Positions 40,147 to 47,449 are shown, counted from the stretch's first letter. The stretch: 47,449 nucleotides of DNA from JADZGC01 sp964613485 (GCA_964613485.1 CAZTHB010000003.1:1-47449); one strand, 5' to 3'. Program-made: numbers and translations. The notes: a model not told the origin generated them from the letters alone.

Positions 40147-40401
40147 TCAGCGCCGCCGAAGTCGGTGAAAGACGAACTTGGCGGCGGCTGCGCTGATGAC
40201 GATCGGAGATGCCATCACGCTGATGAGAACTACCCCGACGATCACTAGCTCAAGCATGGTTGGCTCATCAAGATCTTCATCGTGCAACTCTGTGCCTGGC
40301 CTGGCGAACGTGTGTCCGTATGGCCAGCCGCCCGTGACCATGGGTGCGTTTGCTGTCTCCGAAGCGACGGGATCGTGTATCGAGTGTCCTGACATTGGCA
40401 T
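40147..40401 (-). CDS. Small single-helix membrane protein
   Basis: An 84-residue protein from the ATG at 40401 (MPMSGHSIHDPVASETANAP), chosen because CAGGAG lies 7 bases before and a promoter and CGCACCT motif are just upstream; a longer frame is rejected for this reason. A His/Gly-rich polar part precedes one membrane helix (about 52-76, ELVIVGVVLISVMASPIVIS) and a basic tail (FHRLRRR). It pairs with the following small membrane protein. Confidence 0.6.
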   Translation of the reverse strand: MPMSGHSIHDPVASETANAPMVTGGWPYGHTFARPGTELHDEDLDEPTMLELVIVGVVLISVMASPIVISAAAAKFVFHRLRRR

Positions 40402-40438
40402 TGCAACTCTCCTGACCTGGTAGGTGCGGTGTCTGAGT

Positions 40439-40467
40439 ATTTTACAGATCGAGGAAGGGGATAGCAA
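40439..40467 (-). promoter_or_regulatory. Promoter of the small membrane protein pair
   Basis: TTGCTA (40462-40467) and TAAAAT (40439-40444) on the minus strand, 17 bases apart; the CGCACCT motif follows 10 bases downstream (40422-40428). Confidence 0.6.
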
Positions 40468-40506
40468 GCCTTTTGATCGACATATTCTTGTGCCCGAGAA
40501 CTGCGG

Positions 40507-40512
40507 TACAAT
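40507..40512 (+). promoter_or_regulatory. -10 box of FemAB gene 1 (leaderless)
   Basis: TACAAT followed by GGATCGT and the ATG at 40520. Confidence 0.55.
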
Positions 40513-40519
40513 GGATCGT

Positions 40520-41476
40520 ATGCAAGATTTTGATGCGCAGGCTTGGGACGATAAAATCACACAGCTCAATGGGGGCATTCTTCAGAGCTCAGTTTGGGCT
40601 CGTTTCCAGGAGACGCTAGGTCGCGATGCTGTGCGCAATCACGGTGCGGACTGGGCGTGGCAGGCCTTTGTGCGGCATTCAAAAGGACTACACTACTTGA
40701 CCGTGCCATATGGTCCGGTTCTGCGTGGTCATGCCCGAGAAGGGCTGCAGACACTTGAGTTTGCGGGGGAGGAGCAGGCGGCGGATTTTGTGCGCATCGA
40801 GCCGATCGGAGACGTGAGCGAAACTGATCTGCGCTGGATTGGTGCTAGGCGAGTAGCTGAGGTGCAGCCGCAACATACCTTCGTGTTAGACCTTACTAAA
40901 TCAATCGATGATCTGCGCGCAGGGTTAGACTCAGGCCATCGTAATCGCATCAACACTACTGAGAAGCGGGGGATCGAAGTGCGTCAGGTCAAGAATATGA
41001 CGCCGTTTGCGGACTTTATGCGGCTGATGACCGACACAGCACAGCATGCGCACATCGTGAATTACCCCGAGAACTATTATCGTCAGCTTGCTGAATGCTT
41101 GATACAGCAGGGGATTGCGAGCTTCTTTGTTTCGACGGTAAAAGATGGGAAGCCAGCGAGTATCTCACTGGTCTATGACTGGGGTGGTACACGCTCGTAC
41201 GCACATACTGGCAACGATCAGCAGCTCAATCGGCAGTACAATGTAGCAGTTTCGGCGGCTTGGCGGATGATTACTGATGCGAAGGATCAGGGCTTACAGC
41301 GGTTTGATTTCTGGGGAGCAGCGCCACATGACGAGGGTGGTCACAAATGGTCAGGTATTACTGCATTCAAGCGAGGCTTTGGGGGAAAACGCGTTAGTAC
41401 GCTCGGTACCTGGGATATCCCTCTGAAGCGCGGCAAATATGCAGCGTATTCGGTCTATCGCAAGCTGCGCGGATAA
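40520..41476 (+). CDS. FemAB-family peptidoglycan interpeptide bridge ligase, copy 1
   Basis: A 318-residue GNAT-like double-domain enzyme from the ATG at 40520 (MQDFDAQAWDDKITQLNGGI). FemA/B/X features are ILQSSVWARFQETLGRDAV near the start, GHRNRINTTEKRGIEVRQ around residue 140, and the C-terminal AHTGNDQQLNRQYNVAVSAA followed by FDFWGAAPHDEGGHKWSG and FKRGFGGK. These enzymes use aminoacyl-tRNA to add amino acids to the lipid II peptide in the cytoplasm. A second paralogue lies at 43363. Confidence 0.85.
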   Translation: MQDFDAQAWDDKITQLNGGILQSSVWARFQETLGRDAVRNHGADWAWQAFVRHSKGLHYLTVPYGPVLRGHAREGLQTLEFAGEEQAADFVRIEPIGDVSETDLRWIGARRVAEVQPQHTFVLDLTKSIDDLRAGLDSGHRNRINTTEKRGIEVRQVKNMTPFADFMRLMTDTAQHAHIVNYPENYYRQLAECLIQQGIASFFVSTVKDGKPASISLVYDWGGTRSYAHTGNDQQLNRQYNVAVSAAWRMITDAKDQGLQRFDFWGAAPHDEGGHKWSGITAFKRGFGGKRVSTLGTWDIPLKRGKYAAYSVYRKLRG

Positions 41477-41483
41477 ATGAAAA

Positions 41484-41503
41484 ACCTCCCTAGCTAGGGA
41501 GGT
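41484..41503. terminator. Bidirectional terminator after FemAB copy 1
   Basis: ACCTCCCTAGCTAGGGAGGT, a perfect palindrome with A5 on the left and GGTTTAT on the right, between convergent genes. Confidence 0.65.
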
Positions 41504-41521
41504 GGTTTATATACGACATCC

Positions 41522-41854
41522 TCAGTGAAGAGAATCTCGCATCTCGAGTTCCTCGAGGAATGCGCCCATTATGAGGCTGCCAAAGTAGGCCAAGCAAAAG
41601 GTTGCTAAGGGTATACCAATTACCGCGATTAGACTCGACCATATGGCTGTGCCTAGGATCGAATGGTTGCCTACTATTTCATCTTGCGAGTAACTCATGA
41701 ATCCGATGACGATGCCAGCTAGCACGTCAAGTGTGGCGAAGGCAGGTAAGAACCAGTCGGTTTCGATCGCAAGCATCATGATTCCCGTGCCAACTAGTGC
41801 CACGATGATTATGCCGATGACTGCACATATGATGAATCCTAGTACTGCAAGCAT
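41522..41854 (-). CDS. Three-helix small membrane protein
   Basis: A 110-residue, very hydrophobic protein with helices at about 3-28, 35-54 and 69-97, and a charged end (EELEMRDSLH). AAGGAGG lies 8 bases before the ATG, and the leader contains TGTACCT (41877-41883). No family recognised. Confidence 0.65.
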   Translation of the reverse strand: MLAVLGFIICAVIGIIIVALVGTGIMMLAIETDWFLPAFATLDVLAGIVIGFMSYSQDEIVGNHSILGTAIWSSLIAVIGIPLATFCLAYFGSLIMGAFLEELEMRDSLH

Positions 41855-41910
41855 TCAGAGCCTCCTTATATAGGGAAGGTACAAGCGATCCAGTAGGCTA
41901 CTTTGATATT

Positions 41911-42399
41911 CTATATCAGCTCCATCCTCATGTGGCGGATATCTGCACTGATAATTGGTTCGTCGTCGGTCGTAACGAAGCCAAGTCGTTCATAGAAGCC
42001 CACGACGTTCTGCTGCTTCGCATCGTCTGCTTGAGCATTGAGGTACAGCGGGCAGTGGGGTGCATAGTCGCGAAGTTGGGCGATCACAAACTCCATCAGC
42101 TGCGTGCCGATATTCAGCCCATCCTGCCTCCAGCTCTCAAGTACACAGACACGACCAATCTTGAAGCCGTTCTCATGCTTAATCGCTCGGGCTGTAGCGA
42201 TCGGTGTCAGCTGTTGAACGTTCTCTTCGAGGGCATACACCACGAAGTGGATTGCTTGTCCATCGTGTAGGTCTCGATCATGGGCCCAATGGACGCCTTG
42301 TTCTCGCTGGAAGACGGCCTCGCGCACTCGATAGGCGTGCTCCTTGAGTGCCTTATGGAATTTGTCATTCAGAGTAAGAGTAGAGAAGAAAAACAGCAT
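41911..42399 (-). CDS. GNAT-family N-acetyltransferase
   Basis: A 162-residue acetyltransferase. HAYRVREAVFQREQGV near the start and the acetyl-CoA loop KIGRVCVLESWRQDGLNIGT (about 80-99) plus VVGFYERLGFVTTDDEP (about 131-147) match the ElaA-like GNAT branch. The acceptor is unknown. AGAGG lies upstream of the ATG together with the CGTACCT motif (42416-42422). Confidence 0.82.
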   Translation of the reverse strand: MLFFFSTLTLNDKFHKALKEHAYRVREAVFQREQGVHWAHDRDLHDGQAIHFVVYALEENVQQLTPIATARAIKHENGFKIGRVCVLESWRQDGLNIGTQLMEFVIAQLRDYAPHCPLYLNAQADDAKQQNVVGFYERLGFVTTDDEPIISADIRHMRMELI

Positions 42400-42440
42400 C
42401 TGGCCTCTTTTTTGTAGGTACGAACTAATTGTGGGTATAT

Positions 42441-42469
42441 ACTGTACTATAAAATATATGATTAATCAA
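42441..42469 (-). promoter_or_regulatory. Promoter of the GNAT gene
   Basis: TTGATT (42464-42469), 17 bases, TACAGT (42441-42446) on the minus strand; a TATAGT five bases upstream is an alternative -10. Confidence 0.5.
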
Positions 42470-42490
42470 TATCCTCTTGCTGCTAAGTAC

Positions 42491-42524
42491 AAAAAAACCG
42501 ACCAACCCGTGAGGGATGATCGGC
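42491..42524 (-). terminator. Terminator of the 42540 gene
   Basis: On the minus strand CCGATCATCCC, loop TCAC, GGGTTGGTCGG, then TTTTTTT. Confidence 0.85.
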
Positions 42525-42539
42525 AATAGCGCTGAAGAG

Positions 42540-43247
42540 TCAGCGGCAGGTTTTGAGAAGATCGGCCAGTGGCTCGATCATACGCCCGCGATCGTGCATG
42601 TCGGTGAGCGTCTCGTAGAGGCCGCGCATCTCATAGTGGCTGTCGACAGCACGTTCGATGGCTCCTTCGTGACAGTCGGTGAAATGCGTCAACTCCTTGA
42701 CCTCGAACCATCGCTCGGGCTCGAAGGCCGGGCTGGTGAACATCGCCGCCGCCTCATGCAATGCCCAGCTGTACGCTCGATCGTGATCACCACGCTTGCG
42801 CTTGATGACTGTGATGCAGAGCTCGAAGCGAGCGCGAGAGAATTCATCGAGCCAGTGCCTCGCATGCCCTCTGAGCTCTACGATGGGAGCATCACACGCT
42901 ACATTCTCGCGTTCGAATGCCGCCAGCATACGCAGAGCGAGCAAGCGGCGTACCGGGCTCAAGTCATCCATGTTGATGATTGACTGCAGGCCATCCACGA
43001 AGTTGCGAGCGATATCGAACAGCTTGTCACGAATCACCCCCTTGCTGATCCCATAATGCTGAACAATGATATCATCGAGCGCGTAATCATTCACCATTTC
43101 GTAGAGATCGCGCAAGGTGAGCAGTTCGCCGCAGATCCAGCCTTTCAGCCAGAGCTCGTGGAAGCGTGAGATGTTCACTTCCGCACATGAGAGATCGAGC
43201 TCGAGACGACATTGCTCGAGCGTGGTAGGTGCTGTGGTACTTGGCAT
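42540..43247 (-). CDS. Unknown soluble protein
   Basis: A 235-residue acidic helical protein from the ATG at 43247 (MPSTTAPTTLEQCRLELDLS) behind AAGGGGG; an upstream in-frame ATG lies beyond the leader motif. ALDDIIVQHYGISKGVIRDK (about 56-75) hints at a helix-turn-helix-like segment but no clear family. It has a consensus promoter, a palindrome at the RNA start and the CGCACCT motif. Confidence 0.65.
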   Translation of the reverse strand: MPSTTAPTTLEQCRLELDLSCAEVNISRFHELWLKGWICGELLTLRDLYEMVNDYALDDIIVQHYGISKGVIRDKLFDIARNFVDGLQSIINMDDLSPVRRLLALRMLAAFERENVACDAPIVELRGHARHWLDEFSRARFELCITVIKRKRGDHDRAYSWALHEAAAMFTSPAFEPERWFEVKELTHFTDCHEGAIERAVDSHYEMRGLYETLTDMHDRGRMIEPLADLLKTCR

Positions 43248-43272
43248 GGGGACCCCCTTAAGGTGCGTAGGA

Positions 43273-43286
43273 ATGCCAGTTGGCAT
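43273..43286. promoter_or_regulatory. Palindrome at the transcription start, candidate operator
   Basis: ATGCCA-GT-TGGCAT, a perfect 6-bp inverted repeat located 1-2 bases downstream of the -10 box at 43288-43293, where a repressor would block initiation. Confidence 0.5.
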
Positions 43287-43287
43287 C

Positions 43288-43316
43288 ATACTACAACTGA
43301 ATCACATAATTGTCAA
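43288..43316 (-). promoter_or_regulatory. Promoter of the 42540-43247 gene
   Basis: Perfect TTGACA (43311-43316), 17 bases, TAGTAT (43288-43293) on the minus strand. Confidence 0.75.
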
Positions 43317-43350
43317 TAATTTATAACAACAGTTTGGGGCGAAGCTGTGG

Positions 43351-43356
43351 CATAAT
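43351..43356 (+). promoter_or_regulatory. -10 box of FemAB gene 2 (leaderless)
   Basis: CATAAT followed by AAGATC and directly by ATG at 43363; no ribosome site. Confidence 0.6.
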
Positions 43357-43362
43357 AAGATC

Positions 43363-44442
43363 ATGATTCGAATAGCTTCAGCCGAAGAAGTCCAACAGTG
43401 GGATGAGCTTGTCCAGCAGAATCCTGACCGAGGGCATATCTACCAGTCATTGGAGTGGGGGACATACAAGGCAGAATATAGTTGGCGACCAGTGCATCTT
43501 ATTTGGGAACACAAAAGCGAGCGGGTGGCGGTGCAGGTGATCGTCAAGGAGGCTAAAGGCTTCGGTACACTCTGGTATATCCCTAAGGGTCCCGGTATGT
43601 TTGCGCGTTATATGTCGAAGAAACCAGATGTTCAGAGATTTCAGAAATTTACCGAAGATCTGACTGCGTATGTGCGCGATCATGACAAGCGAGCGTATTT
43701 AATAATGATCGACCCCGAGCTCCTTGCTTTGGATGAGAAAGGAAGCTTTGACCCACGGAGTGCTGGCTGGATCAAGAGTAGTCATGACCTGCAGTTTAAG
43801 GCGACGATTATCGTTGATATCGATAAGGACGACGAGGCACTTCTGGCGAGCTTCAAGCAAAAGACGCGCTACAACATCCGCCTGGCTGCCAAGAAAGGCG
43901 TGACGATCGAGCAGCGCGATGCAACCGACGAGATGGTAGATACGATGTATGATCTGATGCGCGCTACGCAGGGGAGGGCGGGTTTTTTCCTGCGCCCGAA
44001 GCAGGCATTTAAGAGCTATTGGCAATCGCTTGCGAAAGCAGATATGGGGCAATTCTTCGTCGCAGTGCATGAAGGAGAGGTTCTGGCAGCTGAGTACGCG
44101 ATGATCTTCGGTGATAAAGCGTACTACAAAGAAGGTGGTTCTAGTGGGGCGAAGCGCAATCTCATGGCACCGTATTTGCTGCAGTACGAGGTGATGCGTT
44201 GGGCGCGTGATCAGGGGGCGAAGGAATATGATCTGATCGCCGTACCGCCACGAGATAAGTTGAATCCCGAGCACTCGATGTGGGGCCTATATCAGTTCAA
44301 AAGTGGCTTTAATGAAGAAATAACTGAGTTTATTGGTGGCTGGGAATATGCGCTCAAGCCCGAGGTATATCGACGCTGGACGAAGCTCGAACCGTGGTTT
44401 CATCGCGTATATCATCGTGTGAAGCGCAATCTTTTCTGGTAA
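43363..44442 (+). CDS. FemAB-family peptidoglycan interpeptide bridge ligase, copy 2
   Basis: A 359-residue paralogue of copy 1, longer and closer to canonical FemX. Key segments are GHIYQSLEWGTYKAEYSWRP (about 24-43), LWYIPKGPGMF, FKQKTRYNIRLAAKKGVTIE (about 162-181), AYYKEGGSSGAKRNLMAPYL, and the C-terminal WGLYQFKSGFNEEITEFIGG and WEYALKP. It probably adds amino acids to the stem peptide of lipid II. The start at ATG 43363 follows a -10 box by 6 bases. Confidence 0.9.
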   Translation: MIRIASAEEVQQWDELVQQNPDRGHIYQSLEWGTYKAEYSWRPVHLIWEHKSERVAVQVIVKEAKGFGTLWYIPKGPGMFARYMSKKPDVQRFQKFTEDLTAYVRDHDKRAYLIMIDPELLALDEKGSFDPRSAGWIKSSHDLQFKATIIVDIDKDDEALLASFKQKTRYNIRLAAKKGVTIEQRDATDEMVDTMYDLMRATQGRAGFFLRPKQAFKSYWQSLAKADMGQFFVAVHEGEVLAAEYAMIFGDKAYYKEGGSSGAKRNLMAPYLLQYEVMRWARDQGAKEYDLIAVPPRDKLNPEHSMWGLYQFKSGFNEEITEFIGGWEYALKPEVYRRWTKLEPWFHRVYHRVKRNLFW

Positions 44443-44460
44443 ATAAAGAGTGGTTATATA

Positions 44461-44490
44461 AAAGAAAAACCCCGTCGCAATTCGATGGGG
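44461..44490 (-). terminator. Terminator for the minus-strand RNA at 44.5-45.6 kb
   Basis: On the minus strand CCCCATCG, loop AATTG, CGACGGGG, then TTTTTCTTTT. The T-run exists only on the minus strand, so it ends a transcript coming from the right; the plus-strand FemAB gene lacks a T-run here. Confidence 0.8.
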
Positions 44491-45470
44491 GAGTTTATGC
44501 ATCCAATGTATTCATCTTCTTATGGGCAGTAGTGTGGATGCGGTGCCCGAGGGCGGGGAGTTGGATTCCCCACCCTCGGGCTGCACCAGGTTGGCGGGTA
44601 CCTGGTGCGTTCGGCGGGACGCCGAACCTTTTGCTGACGATATCAGCGCGCTGTCCCCGTGAGGGGGTAGTTCTCGCCCAGGTGACGCACTTCTGCGGCA
44701 CACTCACCTGGGACTTGAGAGCCCGCACTGATCGAGATCAGATTGGACGACAGAGAGCTGAGGCTTGAACTTTGGACATCCAAGCCTTGGGCCAGGGTTC
44801 TCTGTCCTTTGTCGATTGCAGACGGCCGAAGGCAGTAGGCAAAAGGCAAAGTGTTGGCTCCGTAGCCGCAGGCGCGGTTCCCAACGGGCTGTGGGGTTCG
44901 TATACCGGAAGGACCGGCCCTGACGAACACAGGTCTCGAGGAGTGAAGACCCCTCGCGATCTTGCCCTGGGGCCGGCGCCGACGGACGGCGCGTTCCCGC
45001 AGGGCTCACCTGGTTGTATTTCACTCGGCACCCCACCAGGAAGAGTGGTCCGAGACGCCCAGACTAGAACTACAATGGCGGCCTCCCGGTCTGGGGTGGG
45101 AGGGTGTCCGTCAAGGGCGAGGCAAGCCTCGCTGGGTTGGAGTGAACCAAACGAATAGGGTGGAAATAGTTGGGGACATGGCGGTTCCCGCACGAGAGAC
45201 CACAGGGGTCCGTCGCTCCTCTAGCACTATCCCGTTGAAATACCATATCGTGGGCGCTCCTGGTATGGAATCGCGCACGACATCCGTGTCAGGTCACGGC
45301 ACTCGTCTGTGCTTCTATCAAGTATTGCTTCGTGACCCCATGGGCCGCTATGGACGCGCGGTGCCCGGCTAAGGGCCTGTCCACGATCGGCACATTGTGC
45401 AGATCTACGTTACTTGCTCCAGAAGCATCACAGAGTAGGCCTCCTCTGTGAATTCATTCATCAGCTATTT

Positions 45471-45587
45471 ATGGGACGCCACGGCTGCGATCAAGACCGC
45501 AGTGTACGCGACACGTCCAAGCTTTTCCTGAAAAAGCTTCCCGCTGACGATTTGGACTCGCTTGACTATGTCTTGCGACAGGCCTAA
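45471..45587 (+). CDS. Possible 38-residue protein opposite the RNA leader
   Basis: MGRHGCDQDRSVRDTSKLFL, then KKLPADDLDSLDYVLRQA. The C-terminal half looks like a regular amphipathic helix, and the frame stays open far upstream without a good start. No ribosome site precedes the ATG, and the region is covered by the opposite-strand RNA, where part of it is a hairpin (AAGCTTTT/AAAAGCTT). Three bases after its stop AAGGAG is followed by the two-codon frame ATG AAC TAA. May be spurious. Confidence 0.3.
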   Translation: MGRHGCDQDRSVRDTSKLFLKKLPADDLDSLDYVLRQA

Positions 45588-45630
45588 TCAAGGAGTTATA
45601 TGAACTAAGTACTCAAGGTACGTGAGATGC

Positions 45631-45659
45631 ATTATAGCAAGCATAAACGTATTTGTCAA
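45631..45659 (-). promoter_or_regulatory. Perfect sigma-70-type promoter of the large RNA
   Basis: TTGACA (45654-45659), exactly 17 bases, TATAAT (45631-45636) on the minus strand: the best consensus promoter in the window. The expected start (about 45624) is next to CGTACCT (45616-45622). Confidence 0.88.
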
Positions 45660-45698
45660 GTGCTGTCTCGGTTACGAGCAATCAGGACCTGGTTCTTG

Positions 45699-45704
45699 TA
45701 TAAT
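45699..45704 (+). promoter_or_regulatory. -10 box of the phosphomannomutase gene
   Basis: TATAAT preceded by TTG (extended -10 context), 9 bases before the ATG at 45714, leaving at most a 2-3 base leader. Confidence 0.65.
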
Positions 45705-45713
45705 GGCTTGCAT

Positions 45714-47108
45714 ATGGGTGGAATTACAGAACGGGCAGGGGAGTCAGCAGGTCCTTCAGATGAGCAACGACTGGATCGTATCTTTCGGGCTTACGATATA
45801 CGCGGCCTTGTACCAGAAGAGCTCAATGTGGATATCGCTTGTGATATCGCACGCGCTTTTGCTGACATGTTGCCAGAGGGAACGGTGGCAGTAGGCCGCG
45901 ATATGCGGACTGACTCTGAGGAACTAGCGACGGCATTCATAGAGGGGCTGATCAAGCAAGGCAGGGAAGTACTAGATGTCGGTATGATTACGAGTGATAT
46001 GATCTCGTTTGCTGTGGGACAGTATGATCTGGCGGGTGGCGCGATGATTACTGCCAGTCATAATCCGGGAGAGTATGACGGTATTAAGCTAACGGCTGCA
46101 GCAGTGAGTCCGGTCGGGATTGATTCTGGTCTTCTGCAGATCAAGCAGGCAGTTGCTGATCAAAAATTCAACACAGTGTCTGAAGAAGGTCGCAAGCTCG
46201 AGAAGAACATTTTGTCAGATTGGGTTGAACATGCACTGCGCTTTGCAGGCAGTGAGCTCAAGCCGCTTAAAGTCGGTATTGATGCTGGTAATGGGATGGG
46301 TTCGCTGGCTGTGCCAAAGCTACAGGAGCTGACGCCACTCGAGATATCGGGTCTGTACATGGAGCTCGATGGGACGTTTCCAAATCATATCGCTAATCCA
46401 CTACTGCCAGAAGCAATCGAGGATCTACAGACACTTGTGAAGCGCAATGAGCTTGATCTGGGCATCGCTTTTGATGGTGATGGTGATCGCTGTTTCGTTG
46501 TAGATGAGCTGGGTGATGCGGTGACAGCAAGCGAGCTGGGCGCCCTGCTGGCATCGACTTTTCTCCAGGAGAATGAGCATGCAACGGTAGTTTACAATGC
46601 TGTGATTGGTGATATCGTCCCAGAGACGGTCGAAGGTCTCGGTGGTAAGGCGATTCGCACGAAAGTAGGGCACACCTTCGTGCAGGAGGAGATGCGCCAA
46701 GCTAATGCGGTCTTCGGCTGTGAGGGGGCTGGGCACTTCTTCTTTCGTGATAATTTCTTTGCTGATTCGGGACTTATCGCTGCTATGATGGTACTCGGAA
46801 TTATGAGCGACACAGAGAAGACGCTCTCAGAACTCATCAAGCCGTATCGGAAGTACGCACATATTACTGAGGAAGATATTAAGACAGAGCAGGGAGAACG
46901 CTTGCTTGCTGGCCTTAAGCAACACTATGATCAGATGAAAATTGACGAACTGGACGGCCTGACCATTCGCGCAGAAGACTGGTGGGCCAACATTCGTCCA
47001 AGCAATACTGAGCCATATGTCCGTATCAACCTCGAAGCTAAGAATAAGACTGTACTTAGCAAGGCTTACCAAGAGCTGTCGAGTATCGTAAAAAAATTCA
47101 CTGCATAA
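45714..47108 (+). CDS. Phosphomannomutase/phosphoglucomutase
   Basis: Alpha-D-phosphohexomutase of 464 residues from the ATG at 45714 (MGGITERAGESAGPSDEQRL); a 29-residue longer frame crosses the promoter. The four active-site loops are present: AYDIRGLVPEEL at the start, phosphoserine loop GGAMITASHNPGEYDGIKL, metal loop AFDGDGDRCFVVDE, sugar loop GCEGAGHFFF (variant of GEMSGH), and phosphate loop RPSNTEPYVRINLEA. It interconverts hexose 1- and 6-phosphates for glycan or nucleotide-sugar synthesis and may feed the glycosyltransferase-like protein at 26982. Confidence 0.93.
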   Translation: MGGITERAGESAGPSDEQRLDRIFRAYDIRGLVPEELNVDIACDIARAFADMLPEGTVAVGRDMRTDSEELATAFIEGLIKQGREVLDVGMITSDMISFAVGQYDLAGGAMITASHNPGEYDGIKLTAAAVSPVGIDSGLLQIKQAVADQKFNTVSEEGRKLEKNILSDWVEHALRFAGSELKPLKVGIDAGNGMGSLAVPKLQELTPLEISGLYMELDGTFPNHIANPLLPEAIEDLQTLVKRNELDLGIAFDGDGDRCFVVDELGDAVTASELGALLASTFLQENEHATVVYNAVIGDIVPETVEGLGGKAIRTKVGHTFVQEEMRQANAVFGCEGAGHFFFRDNFFADSGLIAAMMVLGIMSDTEKTLSELIKPYRKYAHITEEDIKTEQGERLLAGLKQHYDQMKIDELDGLTIRAEDWWANIRPSNTEPYVRINLEAKNKTVLSKAYQELSSIVKKFTA

Positions 47109-47125
47109 AACTCTCAGATAATGTA

Positions 47126-47154
47126 TTGACGCTGATTTTTTACGGGCGTAGTAT
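47126..47154 (+). promoter_or_regulatory. Promoter of the small genes at the right edge
   Basis: TTGACG (47126-47131), 17 bases, TAGTAT (47149-47154). Confidence 0.65.
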
Positions 47155-47207
47155 ATAAAAACCGCTGAGACCCATGAGGGGCATTAGCTTGGCAGAGAGG
47201 GGCACTC

Positions 47208-47348
47208 GTGCTCAAGAAGCCGATGGTCCACATCCGTGGGCCCGACCGCATCTACCGCACCAGTGGTGTCGAGCGTGACGACAGGACGTGCGCTCGAACC
47301 ACACAGAAGCACATCGACAACATCGGACCGAGGTTCGCCGGCCGCTAG
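47208..47348 (+). CDS. Small unknown protein, 46 residues
   Basis: GTG start with AGAGAGGGG five bases before it. It reads MLKKPMVHIRGPDRIYRTSG and ends KHIDNIGPRFAGR. It is basic, soluble, and follows a clear promoter. The GC-rich codon use resembles the accessory genes at 23-25 kb. No family recognised. Confidence 0.5.
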   Translation: MLKKPMVHIRGPDRIYRTSGVERDDRTCARTTQKHIDNIGPRFAGR

Positions 47349-47396
47349 CTCTCGTCGTCAACGAAGGGCGCGCCGACCCGATCGAAGGGAGAACAG

Positions 47397-47449
47397 ATGA
47401 TCGCAGGGGGCACTCCGGTGCAACCACGCGCTCGGTCTCCGGCTTGCCG
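47397..47449 (+). CDS. Start of a gene cut by the window edge
   Basis: ATG 47397 with AAGGGAG 7 bases before it; MIAGGTPVQPRARSPAC is visible. It probably shares the transcript of the 46-residue gene 48 bases upstream. Too short to identify. Confidence 0.4.
   Translation, partial: MIAGGTPVQPRARSPAC

Larger units (their letters stand above)
44461..45624 (-). ncRNA. Candidate large structured non-coding RNA (about 1.15 kb)
   Basis: About 1.2 kb between two genes without a credible long protein in any frame. It is GC-rich and full of perfect hairpins: GCATCCA/TGGATGC (44499/44535), GCCCGAGGG/CCCTCGGGC (44545/44573), GCACCAGGT/ACCTGGTGC (44583/44600), GTTCGGCG/CGCCGAAC (44609/44620) and CCCAGGTGA/TCACCTGGG (44677/44704), with GACAGAGA/TCTCTGTC in the next 100 bases. 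On the minus strand a consensus promoter (45631-45659) faces it and an intrinsic terminator closes it, so that strand is favoured. It lacks the universal RNase P P4 motifs, a tmRNA tag or T arm, and the SRP GGAA domain. The family is unknown to me. Confidence 0.65.

Noticed and set aside
44394..45372. Several overlapping open frames on both strands, up to 151 codons
   Set aside because: They arise from GC-rich hairpin DNA with few stops, none resembles a protein, and they coexist in several frames on both strands.
44461..45624. RNase P RNA, tmRNA, SRP RNA or a group I/II intron
   Set aside because: No GAGGAAAGTCC/ACAGAA pair, no tag peptide or tRNA-like T arm, no GGAAGG-containing SRP domain in the right frame, and no intron core or domain V could be found by eye.

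Overview
The window looks like a chromosomal segment from a Candidatus Saccharibacteria (TM7, CPR/Patescibacteria) genome or a close relative, read with the standard bacterial code (TGA is a normal stop in recF and the TrmB-like gene). The evidence is the origin neighbourhood rnpA-rpmH-dnaA-dnaN-recF-DciA-like, a type IV secretion (T4SS) locus with PrgI, TraC-like, VirB4 and VirB6 genes and several small pilins, paired FemAB ligases, and many small membrane or unknown proteins. The lineage is inferred; no marker such as 16S rRNA is present.

Layout. 1-4684: replication origin block, with DnaA boxes on both sides of dnaA. 4674-16772 (minus): one long cell-envelope/T4SS operon, from the VirB6-like channel protein through PrgI (broken by a 100-N assembly gap), a TraC-like protein, the VirB4 ATPase, a 1146-residue protein ending in a VanY carboxypeptidase domain, and an SGNH + lysozyme + M23 protein, to an Ig-like anchored protein. 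16860-19664 (plus): five pilin-like membrane proteins. 19745-23053: Hsp20, ComFC, an unknown protein and a TrmB-like regulator. 23222-25875: a four-gene accessory operon (coiled-coil protein, DEDDh exonuclease, CYTH, AAA_28 kinase) with two hammerhead-type ribozyme motifs in its gaps. 25924-31738: formyltransferase, membrane proteins, a frameshifted gene, two tRNA-Ser genes, an O6-alkylguanine transferase and a MazG-like protein. 31906-36911: TPR-like protein, valS, coiled-coil membrane protein, tsaD. 36993-43247: small accessory genes, a DAHP synthase and an Fe/2OG oxygenase, each of the last two behind its own attenuator leader. 43363-47449: FemAB, a roughly 1.15-kb structured non-coding RNA candidate on the minus strand, phosphomannomutase, and small genes at the right edge.

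How the parts fit. The T4SS operon plus pilins, with three peptidoglycan-active domains and two FemAB ligases, suits an episymbiont that remodels envelopes and contacts a host cell. Regulation is unusually visible in the DNA. Many genes appear leaderless (a -10 box 6-9 bases before the ATG). A second group of mostly accessory genes, and the large RNA, share the motif YGYACCT just upstream of the start or at the RNA 5' end. Two genes have leader peptides with terminator/antiterminator pairs, one carrying Phe-Tyr-Phe-Tyr before an aromatic-pathway enzyme. The strongest candidates for undescribed biology are the ribozyme-punctuated operon, the aromatic attenuator and its sister leader, the YGYACCT regulon, and the minus-strand RNA.
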